From UBA1181 sp963648205 (GTDB lineage: Bacteria; Bacteroidota; Bacteroidia; Bacteroidales; Paludibacteraceae), in assembly GCA_963648205.1 (NCBI GenBank), contig CAVJCT010000057.1, positions 1-64,000 of the forward strand: DNA of 64,000 bases, written 5' to 3'. The position numbers and the translations under genes are program-made. The notes under the pieces are model-generated. The model ran no database searches. It was not told where the DNA came from and saw only the letters and a list, made by a program, of their open reading frames with translations. Numbering within the stretch: position 1 is the stretch's first letter; the number at the start of each line of letters is the position of its first letter. Of this stretch, positions 51,457 to 60,182 are shown one piece after another.

Positions 51457-51954
51457 TTACTCAGGTTTCCCCTTCTTCAAAATCATAGACGTAGCACCCA
51501 AAGTAATAATTTCACCTTCGTCGACGATGCGTTTTTCCTTCTTCTGAAGAATATCGTTCATCACGAACGTGCCGACGAGACTGTCAAAATCCTCTACCTT
51601 ATGAACGATTTCGCCCTGTTTGTTGATTTCCACATGGATGATGCAGTGCTTGCGATCCATACTCATATCGCCTGTTTGAATAGGGCAGTTGATGTCTGTG
51701 CCTAAAGAACGACGACCGAAAACATTCTCGCCCAAGTGAAGAGGAATGATTTGTTTGTGGCAAAACACATTTTCGATGACGACGATATGGCCGTAGGTGT
51801 AGTCCTCCTCTTGTTTCTGTTCCTTCGATTTGAACTTGACGGAGAATTTTTTACCGCAGTTGTCGCAGTGGAAAATCAAGGAGTGGCCCACTTCGATTCG
51901 GCTCTCTTCAAACTGGATGAACTCATCACATTTAGGGCAACGTATTTTGCGCAT
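51457..51954 (-). CDS. FHA-domain protein with N-terminal zinc ribbon
   Basis: 165 residues, cytosolic. The N-terminus is a zinc ribbon (RCPKCDEF ... FHCDNCGKKF, two CxxC pairs). Residues 65-160 form an FHA phosphothreonine-binding domain, with FGRRSLGTDINCPI, MSMDRKHCIIHV and DEGEIITLGATSMIL. Probably a phospho-signalling adaptor; no kinase is nearby. A TACCTTTG element at 51983-51990 lies 29 nt upstream. Confidence 0.88.
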   Translation of the reverse strand: MRKIRCPKCDEFIQFEESRIEVGHSLIFHCDNCGKKFSVKFKSKEQKQEEDYTYGHIVVIENVFCHKQIIPLHLGENVFGRRSLGTDINCPIQTGDMSMDRKHCIIHVEINKQGEIVHKVEDFDSLVGTFVMNDILQKKEKRIVDEGEIITLGATSMILKKGKPE

Positions 51955-51982
51955 GGTTTTATCAAAATTCAGATTATGAGTG

Positions 51983-51990
51983 CAAAGGTA
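51983..51990 (-). promoter_or_regulatory. -7 promoter element of the FHA gene
   Basis: TACCTTTG on the minus strand, exact consensus match; no good -33 TTG. Confidence 0.45.
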
Positions 51991-52086
51991 GGAAAAAAGC
52001 GAGAGATGTAGAATGAGAAGGAGTAAGAAAGGAGAAGATGAGGTTTAAAAAAAGGCTGAAAGAGAAATATTTCTTGCCGAAATCCG

Positions 52087-52116
52087 TTGCTTATTAATAA
52101 GAAACATATAACTTTG
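52087..52116 (+). promoter_or_regulatory. Promoter of bamD
   Basis: TTG at 52087-52089, 19-nt spacer, TAACTTTG at 52109-52116. The start codon at 52126 follows only 9 nt later, so the leader is at most a few bases. Confidence 0.65.
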
Positions 52117-52125
52117 CAGGACAAT

Positions 52126-52974
52126 ATGAACAGAGATAAGGCATATAATTATTTCTTTCTCAAGAGAGTATCAATGACGGCGTTGTTGTCATTGGGCTTT
52201 TTGTGTCTCACGTCGTGTGGTGAATTTACTAAATTGACGAAGAGTGATAACTCGGAGTTGAAATACGAGAAGGCGTATGAGTATTATGAGAAGGAAGATT
52301 ATTTCAAGTGTGCCACCTTGCTCGAGTCGGTAGTTCCCAGTATGAGAGGAACGACGAAAGGAGAGAAGGGACTTTACACGTTGGCGATGGCTCGTTATAA
52401 TAATAAGGAGTATACGATGGCGAAGAGTTATTTCTCGGCATATTGCAAAGGCTATCCGTCGGGAGAGTATGCTGAAGATGCGCGTTTCCACATTGGAATG
52501 TGTTATTATAAGAATTCTCCGGATGTGAAGTTAGACCAGAATAGTACGCAGAAGGCGATAGACGAGTTTTTGTTGTTTTCTCAGACCTATCCGAAGAGTG
52601 ATAAGTTGCCAGAAGTGGTAAAGATGCTGACGGAGATGCAGGAGAAATTAGCAGAGAAGGAGTATATCAATGCCAAGTTGTATTATGATTTGGGTGATTA
52701 CATGGGAAACAACTATTTGTCTGCTGTGGTAACGGCGAGCAATGCGTTGAAGAAATTTCCAGACACGAAATACAAAGAGGAACTGAGTTTCTTGATACTT
52801 GAGTCGAAGTACATGCAAGCAGTGAAGAGTGTGGAGTCGAAGCAAGAGAATCGATACAGAGACACGGTCGACGAGTATTATACGTTTGTGAAAGAGTTCC
52901 CGACGAGTGAACACAGGAAGGATGCCGATAAATTCCTCAAGCGTTCGCAGAAGTTCTTAGAGAGATACGAATAA
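52126..52974 (+). CDS. bamD: Outer membrane protein assembly factor BamD
   Basis: 282-residue lipoprotein (signal ends FLCLTSCGEFTKL) built of TPR-like helices: YEKAYEYYEKEDYFKCATLL, YTLAMARYNNKEYTMAKSYF, YPSGEYAEDARFHIGMCYY. It is the lipoprotein partner of BamA in outer-membrane protein folding. The ATG at 52126 is used because the promoter covers the earlier in-frame TTG. rpoZ-like gene follows after 33 nt, the usual order in Bacteroidales. Confidence 0.93.
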   Translation: MNRDKAYNYFFLKRVSMTALLSLGFLCLTSCGEFTKLTKSDNSELKYEKAYEYYEKEDYFKCATLLESVVPSMRGTTKGEKGLYTLAMARYNNKEYTMAKSYFSAYCKGYPSGEYAEDARFHIGMCYYKNSPDVKLDQNSTQKAIDEFLLFSQTYPKSDKLPEVVKMLTEMQEKLAEKEYINAKLYYDLGDYMGNNYLSAVVTASNALKKFPDTKYKEELSFLILESKYMQAVKSVESKQENRYRDTVDEYYTFVKEFPTSEHRKDADKFLKRSQKFLERYE

Positions 52975-53007
52975 GGTCTTTGATAAAAAGAGAAAATATA
53001 GTTAATT

Positions 53008-53340
53008 ATGGATTACAAAAAGATTAATGCTCCGCTCAGTACGATCACGAGAGACATGAATGCCATGTGTGCAGATACAGGAAATGTTTACGAGACAGTA
53101 TGTATCATTGCACGTCGAGCAAATCAGATCTCGGTTGAGATGAAGCAGGAGTTGGAGAAGAAACTTCAGGAGTTCGCCTCATACAATGACAACTTGGAGG
53201 AGGTGTTCGAGAATCGTGAGCAGATTGAGATTTCTCGTTACTATGAGAAGTTGCCAAAACCAACATTGATCGCAACACAGGAATATCTTGAGCATAAGAT
53301 TTACTACCGTAATCCGTTGAAGGATAAAGGAAAGTTCTAA
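53008..53340 (+). CDS. rpoZ: RNA polymerase omega/Rpb6-like subunit
   Basis: 110 residues. NVYETVCIIARRANQISVEMKQEL fits the conserved first half of the RNA polymerase Rpb6/omega domain, which supports beta' folding. It lies right after bamD, its normal position in this phylum. In many relatives coaBC follows; here a terminator and the ATPase gene come instead. Confidence 0.85.
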   Translation: MDYKKINAPLSTITRDMNAMCADTGNVYETVCIIARRANQISVEMKQELEKKLQEFASYNDNLEEVFENREQIEISRYYEKLPKPTLIATQEYLEHKIYYRNPLKDKGKF

Positions 53341-53375
53341 TCGGTACGATTAATTAGGCAATTACGATATGATGT

Positions 53376-53408
53376 AAGCGGAGGTTCTTCGGGACTTCCG
53401 CTTTTGTC
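53376..53408 (+). terminator. Intrinsic terminator after rpoZ
   Basis: 12-bp stem (53376-53387 with 53392-53403, two G-U pairs) capped by a UUCG tetraloop and followed by TTTTGTCG. Confidence 0.8.
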
Positions 53409-53426
53409 GTTGGCTGCTATTTAGAA

Positions 53427-54749
53427 TTAGAGGTTTGTGTAAGATTCAAGTAAATCAGTTAGTCGATCTGCTAAAAACAGCGGAATGTTGATGAAGGAAT
53501 CATCCTTTTTCAGATTGAGCATGGAGAAGCGGAGACGCAACTTGGGAGAATATTTTTTGTTGTATTCTATAAGGCTTCTGCCAGTAACGCTCGTGCCTGA
53601 TTTGACCTCGATGGGTATCACTTCAGTGGAATGCTGTATGATAAACTCCACTTCGGCTTGGTTGCCAGATGCCCAATAACGTGAGCAGTTAATGCCTTGG
53701 GCTACAAGACTTTGAAGCACATAGTTCTCTGCCAAAGCTCCTTTAAACTCTTTGAATCCGGGATTGTCTGAAAGGTAAATATCGGCATCCATTTCTGACA
53801 AAACTCTCAACAAGCCGATATCTAAGCAATAAATCTTGAAAACGCTAAGACTTTCATACGATTTCATAGGAAGCTGAGGTGTTTCGCAAAGATTTACCTT
53901 ATACAATAGTCCCGCATTTTTCAACCAGAGCAGTGCGTCTTCATATTCTCTTGCTCTTGCTCCAGGTCGCACCAATTGATAGATGAACTTACGATTTTCC
54001 TTGGCAAGTTGGGAAGGCAGAGAGTTCCAAACGTGCGAAATTCGATTTGCCAACTGCGGAGTGGCGTGCTTCACAAAATCAAAAGCATAATCCTTAAGGA
54101 TATTGTTCAGCACTGTTTCAACGGCAGACTTGTCTGAAATTAGCATTTTCATAGCCGCCTCGGGCATTCCTCCTGAAATACGATAGGCAGTGAAGGCTTG
54201 AGAGAGTCGGTTGAAAAAAACATCGGGAATAGGATCAAAGCCATTTATACTCTGATAGTAACGATAGAGAGATGCGTCTTTTTGCTCCAAAAATTCAGAG
54301 AAGGTTATGGGGTACATCTCCAAATGATCCACCTTCCCCACAGGAAACGAGAATCCCTCATGACCAAAGGCAAGTCCCAATAGCGACCCTGCACACGCAA
54401 CAGCATATTGAGGGGCTTTCTCGCAGAAATATTTCATAGCGGTGATTGCTTCGGGACACTCTTGTATCTCATCAAGAATCAGCAAGGTTTTGTTAGGCAA
54501 AATAGGAACATCTGTCAAGAACGACAACTGCTCAACAATCTGCATGGGATTTTTTGTTTTTCGGAAAATGTCGCAAACACCCTCTTCCTCATCGAGACTG
54601 AAATATGCGCAATGGTCAAAACACTCCTTACCAAATCGTTTCAAAACAGAGGTTTTGCCCACTTGCCTTGCCCCTAAAATCATCAGAGGTTTGCGGTCTT
54701 CTTTCAAATTCCAATTCTTAAGTTGAGATATAATCTTTCGGTCAAACAT
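53427..54749 (-). CDS. AAA_14 / DUF4143 ATPase
   Basis: 440 residues. Walker A is LGARQVGKTSVLKRF, Walker B LLILDEIQECPE, and the sensor region ACAGSLLGLAF. The C-terminal DUF4143 part carries a nuclease-like core, AEVEFIIQ...VIPIEVKSG, where the usual Asp is Glu, so a nuclease activity is doubtful. Families like this are multi-copy in Bacteroidales and sometimes linked to mobile DNA or defence; function is not established. ATG at 54749 is chosen over an upstream in-frame start because it gives the family N-terminus FDRKIISQLKNW. A palindromic element lies just upstream. Confidence 0.87.
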   Translation of the reverse strand: MFDRKIISQLKNWNLKEDRKPLMILGARQVGKTSVLKRFGKECFDHCAYFSLDEEEGVCDIFRKTKNPMQIVEQLSFLTDVPILPNKTLLILDEIQECPEAITAMKYFCEKAPQYAVACAGSLLGLAFGHEGFSFPVGKVDHLEMYPITFSEFLEQKDASLYRYYQSINGFDPIPDVFFNRLSQAFTAYRISGGMPEAAMKMLISDKSAVETVLNNILKDYAFDFVKHATPQLANRISHVWNSLPSQLAKENRKFIYQLVRPGARAREYEDALLWLKNAGLLYKVNLCETPQLPMKSYESLSVFKIYCLDIGLLRVLSEMDADIYLSDNPGFKEFKGALAENYVLQSLVAQGINCSRYWASGNQAEVEFIIQHSTEVIPIEVKSGTSVTGRSLIEYNKKYSPKLRLRFSMLNLKKDDSFINIPLFLADRLTDLLESYTNL

Positions 54750-54767
54750 TATCGCTCCTTTCCTTCC

Positions 54768-54839
54768 AAGTGCCAAAAATGTGATGTTTCACACATTTCT
54801 GGTACCTATTTTGTGTAAAGTTACACATTTTTGGCACTT
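54768..54839 (-). promoter_or_regulatory. Palindromic element with AAATGTG units upstream of the first DUF4143 ATPase
   Basis: A 72-bp element bounded by perfect 16-bp arms AAGTGCCAAAAATGTG and CACATTTTTGGCACTT. Inside, CCARAAATGTGT occurs twice in direct orientation on the minus strand, 32 bp apart, and each half is itself a partial palindrome (TGTGTAA-TTTACACA; TGTGTGAAACATCACA). It ends 19 nt before the start codon, a place for an operator or an autoregulatory site. Confidence 0.6.
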
Positions 54840-54900
54840 CGAGCAAAATTTGGAGGAAATTTAGAGCAAGTTTGAGGTTCGCTCTGATATGGTTGTTGAG

Positions 54901-55371
54901 TTAGAAGCCACCTTCGAAATAGGCGCGAGCGATGAAATAGGAAGGTTCGTAGAAGGCAGATCCGTTGTAGTTGTCGATGGTTTCGCAGAGTTCGTTGTTG
55001 TAGACGCGGAGGATGCCTTGAGCGTAGTCTTCTGCATTCAATCGGGTTTGGAGGATAAGTCGCATATAGACTTTTCCCATATCTAAGGGAGTAGGGATGA
55101 TGGTGCAGAGGTCGGGGTCTACGTTTGTGATGTCGAAAGAACCCTGTTCCAAATGGTAGTCTGCCACCCAATCGTCGACCACTTGTTTAGGGTTCAGACA
55201 ATGAAGAACATTGGCAACAGACAGCAGGTGAAGTAAGTTGTCATATCCGATTTTGTTCACTACATATTTATTGCGTTGTTTGATATGGCGAGCGACACGT
55301 TCAATCATACTGCAAACGAAGAAGAGATCATCTTCAGTAATATCTTCATCGGGGAAATAGATGTTTTTCAT
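54901..55371 (-). CDS. Conserved hypothetical protein
   Basis: 156 residues, acidic at the start (FPDEDITEDDLFFVCSMIERVARH), mostly helical, no signal peptide and no motif I recognise. It looks like a soluble cytoplasmic protein found in Bacteroidota. Lies between the two DUF4143 ATPase genes on the same strand as the first, but with its own upstream region. No function proposed. Confidence 0.65.
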   Translation of the reverse strand: MKNIYFPDEDITEDDLFFVCSMIERVARHIKQRNKYVVNKIGYDNLLHLLSVANVLHCLNPKQVVDDWVADYHLEQGSFDITNVDPDLCTIIPTPLDMGKVYMRLILQTRLNAEDYAQGILRVYNNELCETIDNYNGSAFYEPSYFIARAYFEGGF

Positions 55372-55440
55372 AAGAAGAATTATTTTTTACTAAGATAAAA
55401 GATAAAGCGGAGAAAGCGAAGAATTTTTGAGTGAGAAATC

Positions 55441-55557
55441 ATTCCCCCTTAAAATGTGAGTGGTAGACTTGTTATTCCCCCTTAAAATGTGTAATATTGC
55501 ATTGATATTCCCCGTTAAAATGTGAATGAATGGCTGAATATTCGTCCACATTTTGTG
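55441..55557 (+). repeat. Four 18-bp iterons at exact 33-bp period upstream of the second DUF4143 ATPase
   Basis: ATTCCCCCTTAAAATGTG occurs at 55441 and 55474 (identical), at 55507 with one change, and in a decayed form at 55540 (11 of 18). Spacers of 15 bp differ from each other. Period 33 bp equals about three helical turns, so bound proteins would lie on one face of the DNA. The array ends 22 nt before the ATG at 55580. Confidence 0.85.
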
Positions 55558-55579
55558 AGAAGAAGATTAGAAATTTAGT

Positions 55580-56869
55580 ATGGAAAGGTTGACAATCAAT
55601 AAGTTAGTGAAGTGGAAAGAGAGTGTGAATCGCAAGCCTCTTATCGTGGAGGGTGCGAGGCAGGTTGGGAAGACGTGGCTCGTGCAGGAGTTTGGACGAC
55701 GATACTACAAAAAGGTGGCGTATCTGAACTTTGAGAGTGCGACGGAGTTGCGAGGACTTTTTGAGCAGGATTTTGATGTGAAGCGTATCATAATAGCCAT
55801 CAATGCTGCCACAGGTGTAACTTGCACGGAAGGCGACACATTGATTTTCTTGGATGAGATACAGGAAGCCACTAATGGGCTTACAGCCTTGAAATATTTT
55901 TGTGAGGATGCAAAAGGATACCATGTTGTTGTGGCAGGGTCGCTATTAGGAATTGAGTTGCACAAGGGAGAGTCGTTTCCCGTTGGGAAAGTGCAGTTTC
56001 TCACACTATATCCGATGAGTTTTCCAGAGTTTATGTTGGCGATGGGGGAAGAGAATCTGCTGAAGGTCTTGGAGAGTAAAGATTGGAAGATGGTGCAGTT
56101 GTTTTCAGGGAAACTGCGGGACTTGTTGAAGTATTACTACTATGTTGGAGGAATGCCCGAGGCGGTGCTGAGTTTTAGTCAGAATCGCGATTGGAATGAG
56201 GTGAGAGACATTCAAAATGACATATTGAAGAGTTATGAAAGAGACGTGTCGAAGCATGCCCCGAAGGAGATTGTGCCAAGGATTATGGATTTATGGAATT
56301 CCGTGCCTGCTCAGTTGAGTAAAGAGAATCGAAAATTCGTTTATGGTGTGATTCGAGAGGGTGCGAGGGCAAGAGAGTATGAAACAGCACTTCAATGGCT
56401 GAAAAATGCAGGACTGTTGTCGATCGTTTATAATGTGAAAGCCCCTAAAATACCTTTGAAGGCGTATGAAGATCGGTCTGCGTTCAAGATATTCTTGTTG
56501 GATGTGGGACTGTTGGGAGCGATGTGTAGATTGAAGTCAAAAACGATAGTCGTTGGAAATGAGATATTTACCGAGTTCAAAGGAGCGTTGACGGAGCAGT
56601 ATGTTTTTCAGCAATTGGCTCCGAAGGTTGAATTGTGGTATTATGCCAAGAGCAATAGCACAATGGAGATTGATTTCCTTGTACAGAATGAGGACGATGA
56701 GGTTGTGCCGATAGAGGTGAAAGCGGAGACCAATGTGCATGCCAAAAGTCTTCGCCAATTTGTTACCGAGAACCACCCTCAGAAAGCCTACCGAGTGTCA
56801 ATGAATGACTATCGAGAAGAGGAGTGGCTGACGAATGTGCCGTTGTATGCGATTTCAGAGGAGTTGTAA
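55580..56869 (+). CDS. AAA_14 / DUF4143 ATPase
   Basis: 429 residues, paralogous to the gene at 53427. Walker A VEGARQVGKTWLVQEF, Walker B LIFLDEIQEA, VVAGSLLGIEL sensor, and a C-terminal DUF4143 region with the intact PD-(D/E)XK-like pattern MEIDFLVQ...VVPIEVKAE. Start ATG 55580 gives the family-like N-terminus ERLTINKLVKWKE. Preceded by the iteron array and followed by a bidirectional terminator. Confidence 0.88.
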   Translation: MERLTINKLVKWKESVNRKPLIVEGARQVGKTWLVQEFGRRYYKKVAYLNFESATELRGLFEQDFDVKRIIIAINAATGVTCTEGDTLIFLDEIQEATNGLTALKYFCEDAKGYHVVVAGSLLGIELHKGESFPVGKVQFLTLYPMSFPEFMLAMGEENLLKVLESKDWKMVQLFSGKLRDLLKYYYYVGGMPEAVLSFSQNRDWNEVRDIQNDILKSYERDVSKHAPKEIVPRIMDLWNSVPAQLSKENRKFVYGVIREGARAREYETALQWLKNAGLLSIVYNVKAPKIPLKAYEDRSAFKIFLLDVGLLGAMCRLKSKTIVVGNEIFTEFKGALTEQYVFQQLAPKVELWYYAKSNSTMEIDFLVQNEDDEVVPIEVKAETNVHAKSLRQFVTENHPQKAYRVSMNDYREEEWLTNVPLYAISEEL

Positions 56870-56884
56870 CTGAATTTGACAAAT

Positions 56885-56918
56885 ACCCTCATACACTTTG
56901 ACTTTTATGTATGAGGGT
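56885..56918. terminator. Bidirectional terminator between convergent genes
   Basis: ACCCTCATACA (56885-56895) pairs perfectly with TGTATGAGGGT (56908-56918). T run is weak, but the stem is stable and lies between convergent genes. Confidence 0.65.
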
Positions 56919-56927
56919 GTATAGTTT

Positions 56928-58670
56928 TTAGAAGTTGAGTTGTAGCATTATTGGCACGAATCGTTCTGTTGATTCGTAAACGATGTATTGGATGCCATTG
57001 TCTATGACATATTGTCGGATGACTGATGTGAATTGTCTGTGATCAAAATCTGCATTGTGAACGCGGATTTTATAACTATCCTCGAAAGTCCTTTCCATAT
57101 AGATTTGTAATAGGTTAGAGAAGGAGTCTCCTAAGATTAAGACTTTGCCTTTGCAACCATTGGGGTTGGTGGCGTGGATATATTCTGAACTTGGCTCCAT
57201 GTTTTCAAAGTAAGGTGAGGCAAAAAATGTCTCTGAGATTGTCTCAAAATCGGGTTTGAGGTAATGGGTGGTCGTGTCTAACGGAATGGTAGGGCAGAAC
57301 GCGTTCAAATCGCCTGAACAGTGTACATCGGGAACCCAGGAAGTTGGTTTGTAGACCGTTGGAATGTCAATTTCTTCAGACATCATTTTCATGAGTTCTT
57401 GGTAGGCAATGTAGCACCCATAGTAATTCCAGTGGGTGTCGTTTTTCCAATAAAGCAATGTGTCACTTTGGGCTTTGGTTTCCAAGATTTTTTGAGTGGG
57501 GTCGCAAATCTTGATTTTGCTATGCTCCTTTAGATATTTGATGAGTTGTCGCGCTCTACTTTCACTGTCGGGGCGGAATTTGATGAGATGGTTGGTGTAG
57601 TATTCACCATAGATTTTGTCTTTGTCTGGACCCATGATGAAAAAGAGTTTGATGTTATGCTCGTCGCACCATTGTTGACATTGGTTCAGATAGTCTGTGA
57701 TTCTTTGCAGTTCCTCGTCGGTGAACAGTGTGAGGTTGAGGAAGCCATCGTCGTTTTTCAGGAACATCCAGTTGTCTTTGCTATAAAACGCATTTGTAAA
57801 ATGTTTTTCCTCTGAGAACTCAAACAGATCGTTCTTTCTGTTGTTGAGTCCGATGAAATATCGGCGACCGCCAAAATGGTCGCTGAGCCAGCTCTCGTAG
57901 TCGCGTCCGTAGGTGTTGATTTCCCCAATCTTCTTTATTTCCGGCTTCTTTGCCAACGTGCGGTTTTCTGTAGTAGAGATTTCATCATTGTCCGTCAGAA
58001 GAGCAGGAATGGAGATGAAAACGAAGAAGAAAACGAGAAGTGCAGCGTCTGCGTAGTTACTGCTTTGGGAGATTTTTCGGAAGAGAATCGTGATAAGCAA
58101 TAAAAAGATCAGAGAGGCAATAAAAGAGATTACAAAGAGATATGAAGAGAGGATTTTGTGGGTTGGTGCGACAGAGTGAACATCGATAAGATAGATGTAA
58201 GGGTCTGGTTTTGTGGAGATAACGCAATGTCCGTTGTCCTCATCGTAGATTGAGTCTATGTCGTATGAAGGTAGGGTGGTGGATAGGGATAGTGTTTTTT
58301 CTATATTCGTTTGAATATCAGAAATCCACACTTTCCCAGGGTTGTCGTAGAAATCTAATCTGACGTGTGCGATAGAGTCGGTTTGGATATTGAAAGTTAC
58401 TGTACGAAGTGAGTCGGATGGTTCGATGATTTCACTGTCTATCTTTTTCTCTTCGCAATAAAACTCATTGTCAGCTGTTGCGTAGAAAAGATTGAATATC
58501 ATTGACCTTTGCACTTTCGTCTGGAAGGAGAATGTGAAAGGGATTGTTTCGGTATCTGCGAATGCGTGTTGAACCTTTTTAGCGATAAATCCAGACAGGA
58601 TTATCTCGACAAGGACGATGGCTGCGATGATGCCATATTTCAACGTGTTAGATTTTATATTGGTCTCCAT
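56928..58670 (-). CDS. AlgX/AlgJ-like SGNH O-acetyltransferase-associated protein
   Basis: 580 residues with an N-terminal membrane anchor (residues 12-32) and further hydrophobic segments at about 180-230, then a periplasmic SGNH/AlgX-like domain. Motifs: GPDKDKIYGEYY, the DxH pair in KNDTHWNYYG, and the nucleophile Ser in LILGDSFSNLL. With the neighbouring MBOAT protein it would transfer acetyl groups to an exported polysaccharide. It is 15 nt downstream of the MBOAT gene. Confidence 0.85.
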   Translation of the reverse strand: METNIKSNTLKYGIIAAIVLVEIILSGFIAKKVQHAFADTETIPFTFSFQTKVQRSMIFNLFYATADNEFYCEEKKIDSEIIEPSDSLRTVTFNIQTDSIAHVRLDFYDNPGKVWISDIQTNIEKTLSLSTTLPSYDIDSIYDEDNGHCVISTKPDPYIYLIDVHSVAPTHKILSSYLFVISFIASLIFLLLITILFRKISQSSNYADAALLVFFFVFISIPALLTDNDEISTTENRTLAKKPEIKKIGEINTYGRDYESWLSDHFGGRRYFIGLNNRKNDLFEFSEEKHFTNAFYSKDNWMFLKNDDGFLNLTLFTDEELQRITDYLNQCQQWCDEHNIKLFFIMGPDKDKIYGEYYTNHLIKFRPDSESRARQLIKYLKEHSKIKICDPTQKILETKAQSDTLLYWKNDTHWNYYGCYIAYQELMKMMSEEIDIPTVYKPTSWVPDVHCSGDLNAFCPTIPLDTTTHYLKPDFETISETFFASPYFENMEPSSEYIHATNPNGCKGKVLILGDSFSNLLQIYMERTFEDSYKIRVHNADFDHRQFTSVIRQYVIDNGIQYIVYESTERFVPIMLQLNF

Positions 58671-58685
58671 ATTGTTTTCAATATT

Positions 58686-60095
58686 TTAGAATCTGAAATA
58701 GATGAATGGATTGTAAGTGTTTGCTGAGAGCGACGCAACGCAAAGGATGAACAATGCGACGAGAACTGCGTTGACACCCAACTGCGCCCATTGGTTACTC
58801 TTGCTTGTGTAGAGTTTGTCTCCGATGATTGGCATGCTGAACAAGATACCGACGAAGAGAATGAACCAGTTCCAACCGCTCATAAAATAGTGGATGGTGT
58901 AGATTGGTGTGGTGGGTTCTAAAGCAAGCATTTGTTTAAAATGGATCAGTCCCTCGGAGAATGTGTCAGGACGGAAGAATACCCAACCGACGACAACGAT
59001 GACGAGTGTGTAGACGTGTTTCAAAGCCTCTTTCCACTTCACACCAGAGTCTTTGTGGAACCCAGTGGCTTTCTCGATGATGTTGAACAGACCGTGCCAC
59101 AATCCCCAAAGGATGAAATTCCAACTTGCGCCGTGCCAGATACCTGTCAGCAGGAAGACGATGCCGATGTTGACGAGGGTGCGGTTGCTGCCCTTTCGGT
59201 TACCTCCCAATGGAATGTAGACGTACTCTTTGAACCATGTGGAGAGTGAGATGTGCCATCTGCGCCAAAACTCTGTGATGGATTTGGAGATATAAGGGTA
59301 GTTGAAATTCTCTTTGAATTTGAAACCGAAGAGTTGACCCAAACCAATCGCCATGTCGGAATAGCCGCTGAAGTCGAAGAAGATCTGCAAGGTGTAGGCG
59401 ATGGCAGCGAGCCAAGCGATGGCTGCACTGTAGTGGTAGGCTTGTGTGTTGTCTAAGATTTGCGTGGCAACTGCGCCCATCGTGTTGGCAATCAACACTT
59501 TTTTGCTTAGTCCGATGATAAAGCGTTTCACACCCATTGCGATGCAGTTCCAGTCGGGCGTGCGGTTGTCAATCTGCTCTGCCACATCGTGGTATTTGAC
59601 AATCGGTCCTGCCACCAACTGAGGGAAGAGCGTGATGAAAAGTGCCAATTTCAAAATGTTGGTCTGTGCCTTGACATCGCCACGGTAGACATCAATCAAG
59701 TAGGAAATGGCTTGGAAGGTGTAGAACGAGATTCCGATAGGCATGATGACATGCACGAAATCAATGTTCGACTTGAAAAGTGCGTTGATATTTTCTACGA
59801 GGAAGTTGAAGTATTTGAAGTAGCCGAGGATGGCAAGATTACAAGCGATTGTAACAAATATTAATGCTCTGCCGATTTGCTTGTTTTCTTTGAATCTGTC
59901 TATTCCTAACGCGCCAAGGTAGTTGATGAGGATGGTGGCGAGCATCACCAGTACATACTTAGGTTCGCCCCAAGCGTAGAAGAGGATGCTGGCGAGAAGG
60001 AGTACGATGTTGCGTAAATTGGGTTTCACAATCCAATAGAGAAAGCAGACTATTGGCAAAAAGACGAATATGAACGTCAGTGATGAGAAAAGCAT
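58686..60095 (-). CDS. MBOAT family O-acyltransferase (AlgI/DltB-like)
   Basis: 469 residues with about 10-12 hydrophobic segments. FDFSGYSDMAIGLGQLFGF, FWRRWHISLSTWFKEYVYIPLGGNRKG and TGIWHGASWNFILWGLWHG (with the catalytic His) are the classic MBOAT motifs of alginate O-acetylation protein AlgI. It probably brings acetyl groups across the inner membrane for the AlgX-like partner. Target polymer unknown; no polysaccharide synthase is in the window. Confidence 0.93.
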   Translation of the reverse strand: MLFSSLTFIFVFLPIVCFLYWIVKPNLRNIVLLLASILFYAWGEPKYVLVMLATILINYLGALGIDRFKENKQIGRALIFVTIACNLAILGYFKYFNFLVENINALFKSNIDFVHVIMPIGISFYTFQAISYLIDVYRGDVKAQTNILKLALFITLFPQLVAGPIVKYHDVAEQIDNRTPDWNCIAMGVKRFIIGLSKKVLIANTMGAVATQILDNTQAYHYSAAIAWLAAIAYTLQIFFDFSGYSDMAIGLGQLFGFKFKENFNYPYISKSITEFWRRWHISLSTWFKEYVYIPLGGNRKGSNRTLVNIGIVFLLTGIWHGASWNFILWGLWHGLFNIIEKATGFHKDSGVKWKEALKHVYTLVIVVVGWVFFRPDTFSEGLIHFKQMLALEPTTPIYTIHYFMSGWNWFILFVGILFSMPIIGDKLYTSKSNQWAQLGVNAVLVALFILCVASLSANTYNPFIYFRF

Positions 60096-60182
60096 TTAGA
60101 TAATAATTAGTGTTTTTTTTAATGTGCGATATTGTAGAACGCAGTCCAACAAAGAGGTGAATCAATGTTGGACTATGTCATT

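Noticed and set aside
54768..54839. Miniature transposon (MITE) with terminal inverted repeats
   Set aside because: The arms are only 40 bp apart, there is no flanking target duplication, and internal units match the regulatory array of the paralogous gene.
55441..55557. CRISPR array
   Set aside because: Repeats are 18 bp with 15-bp spacers, only three to four units, directly upstream of an ATPase gene and without cas genes; sizes are below those of CRISPR arrays.
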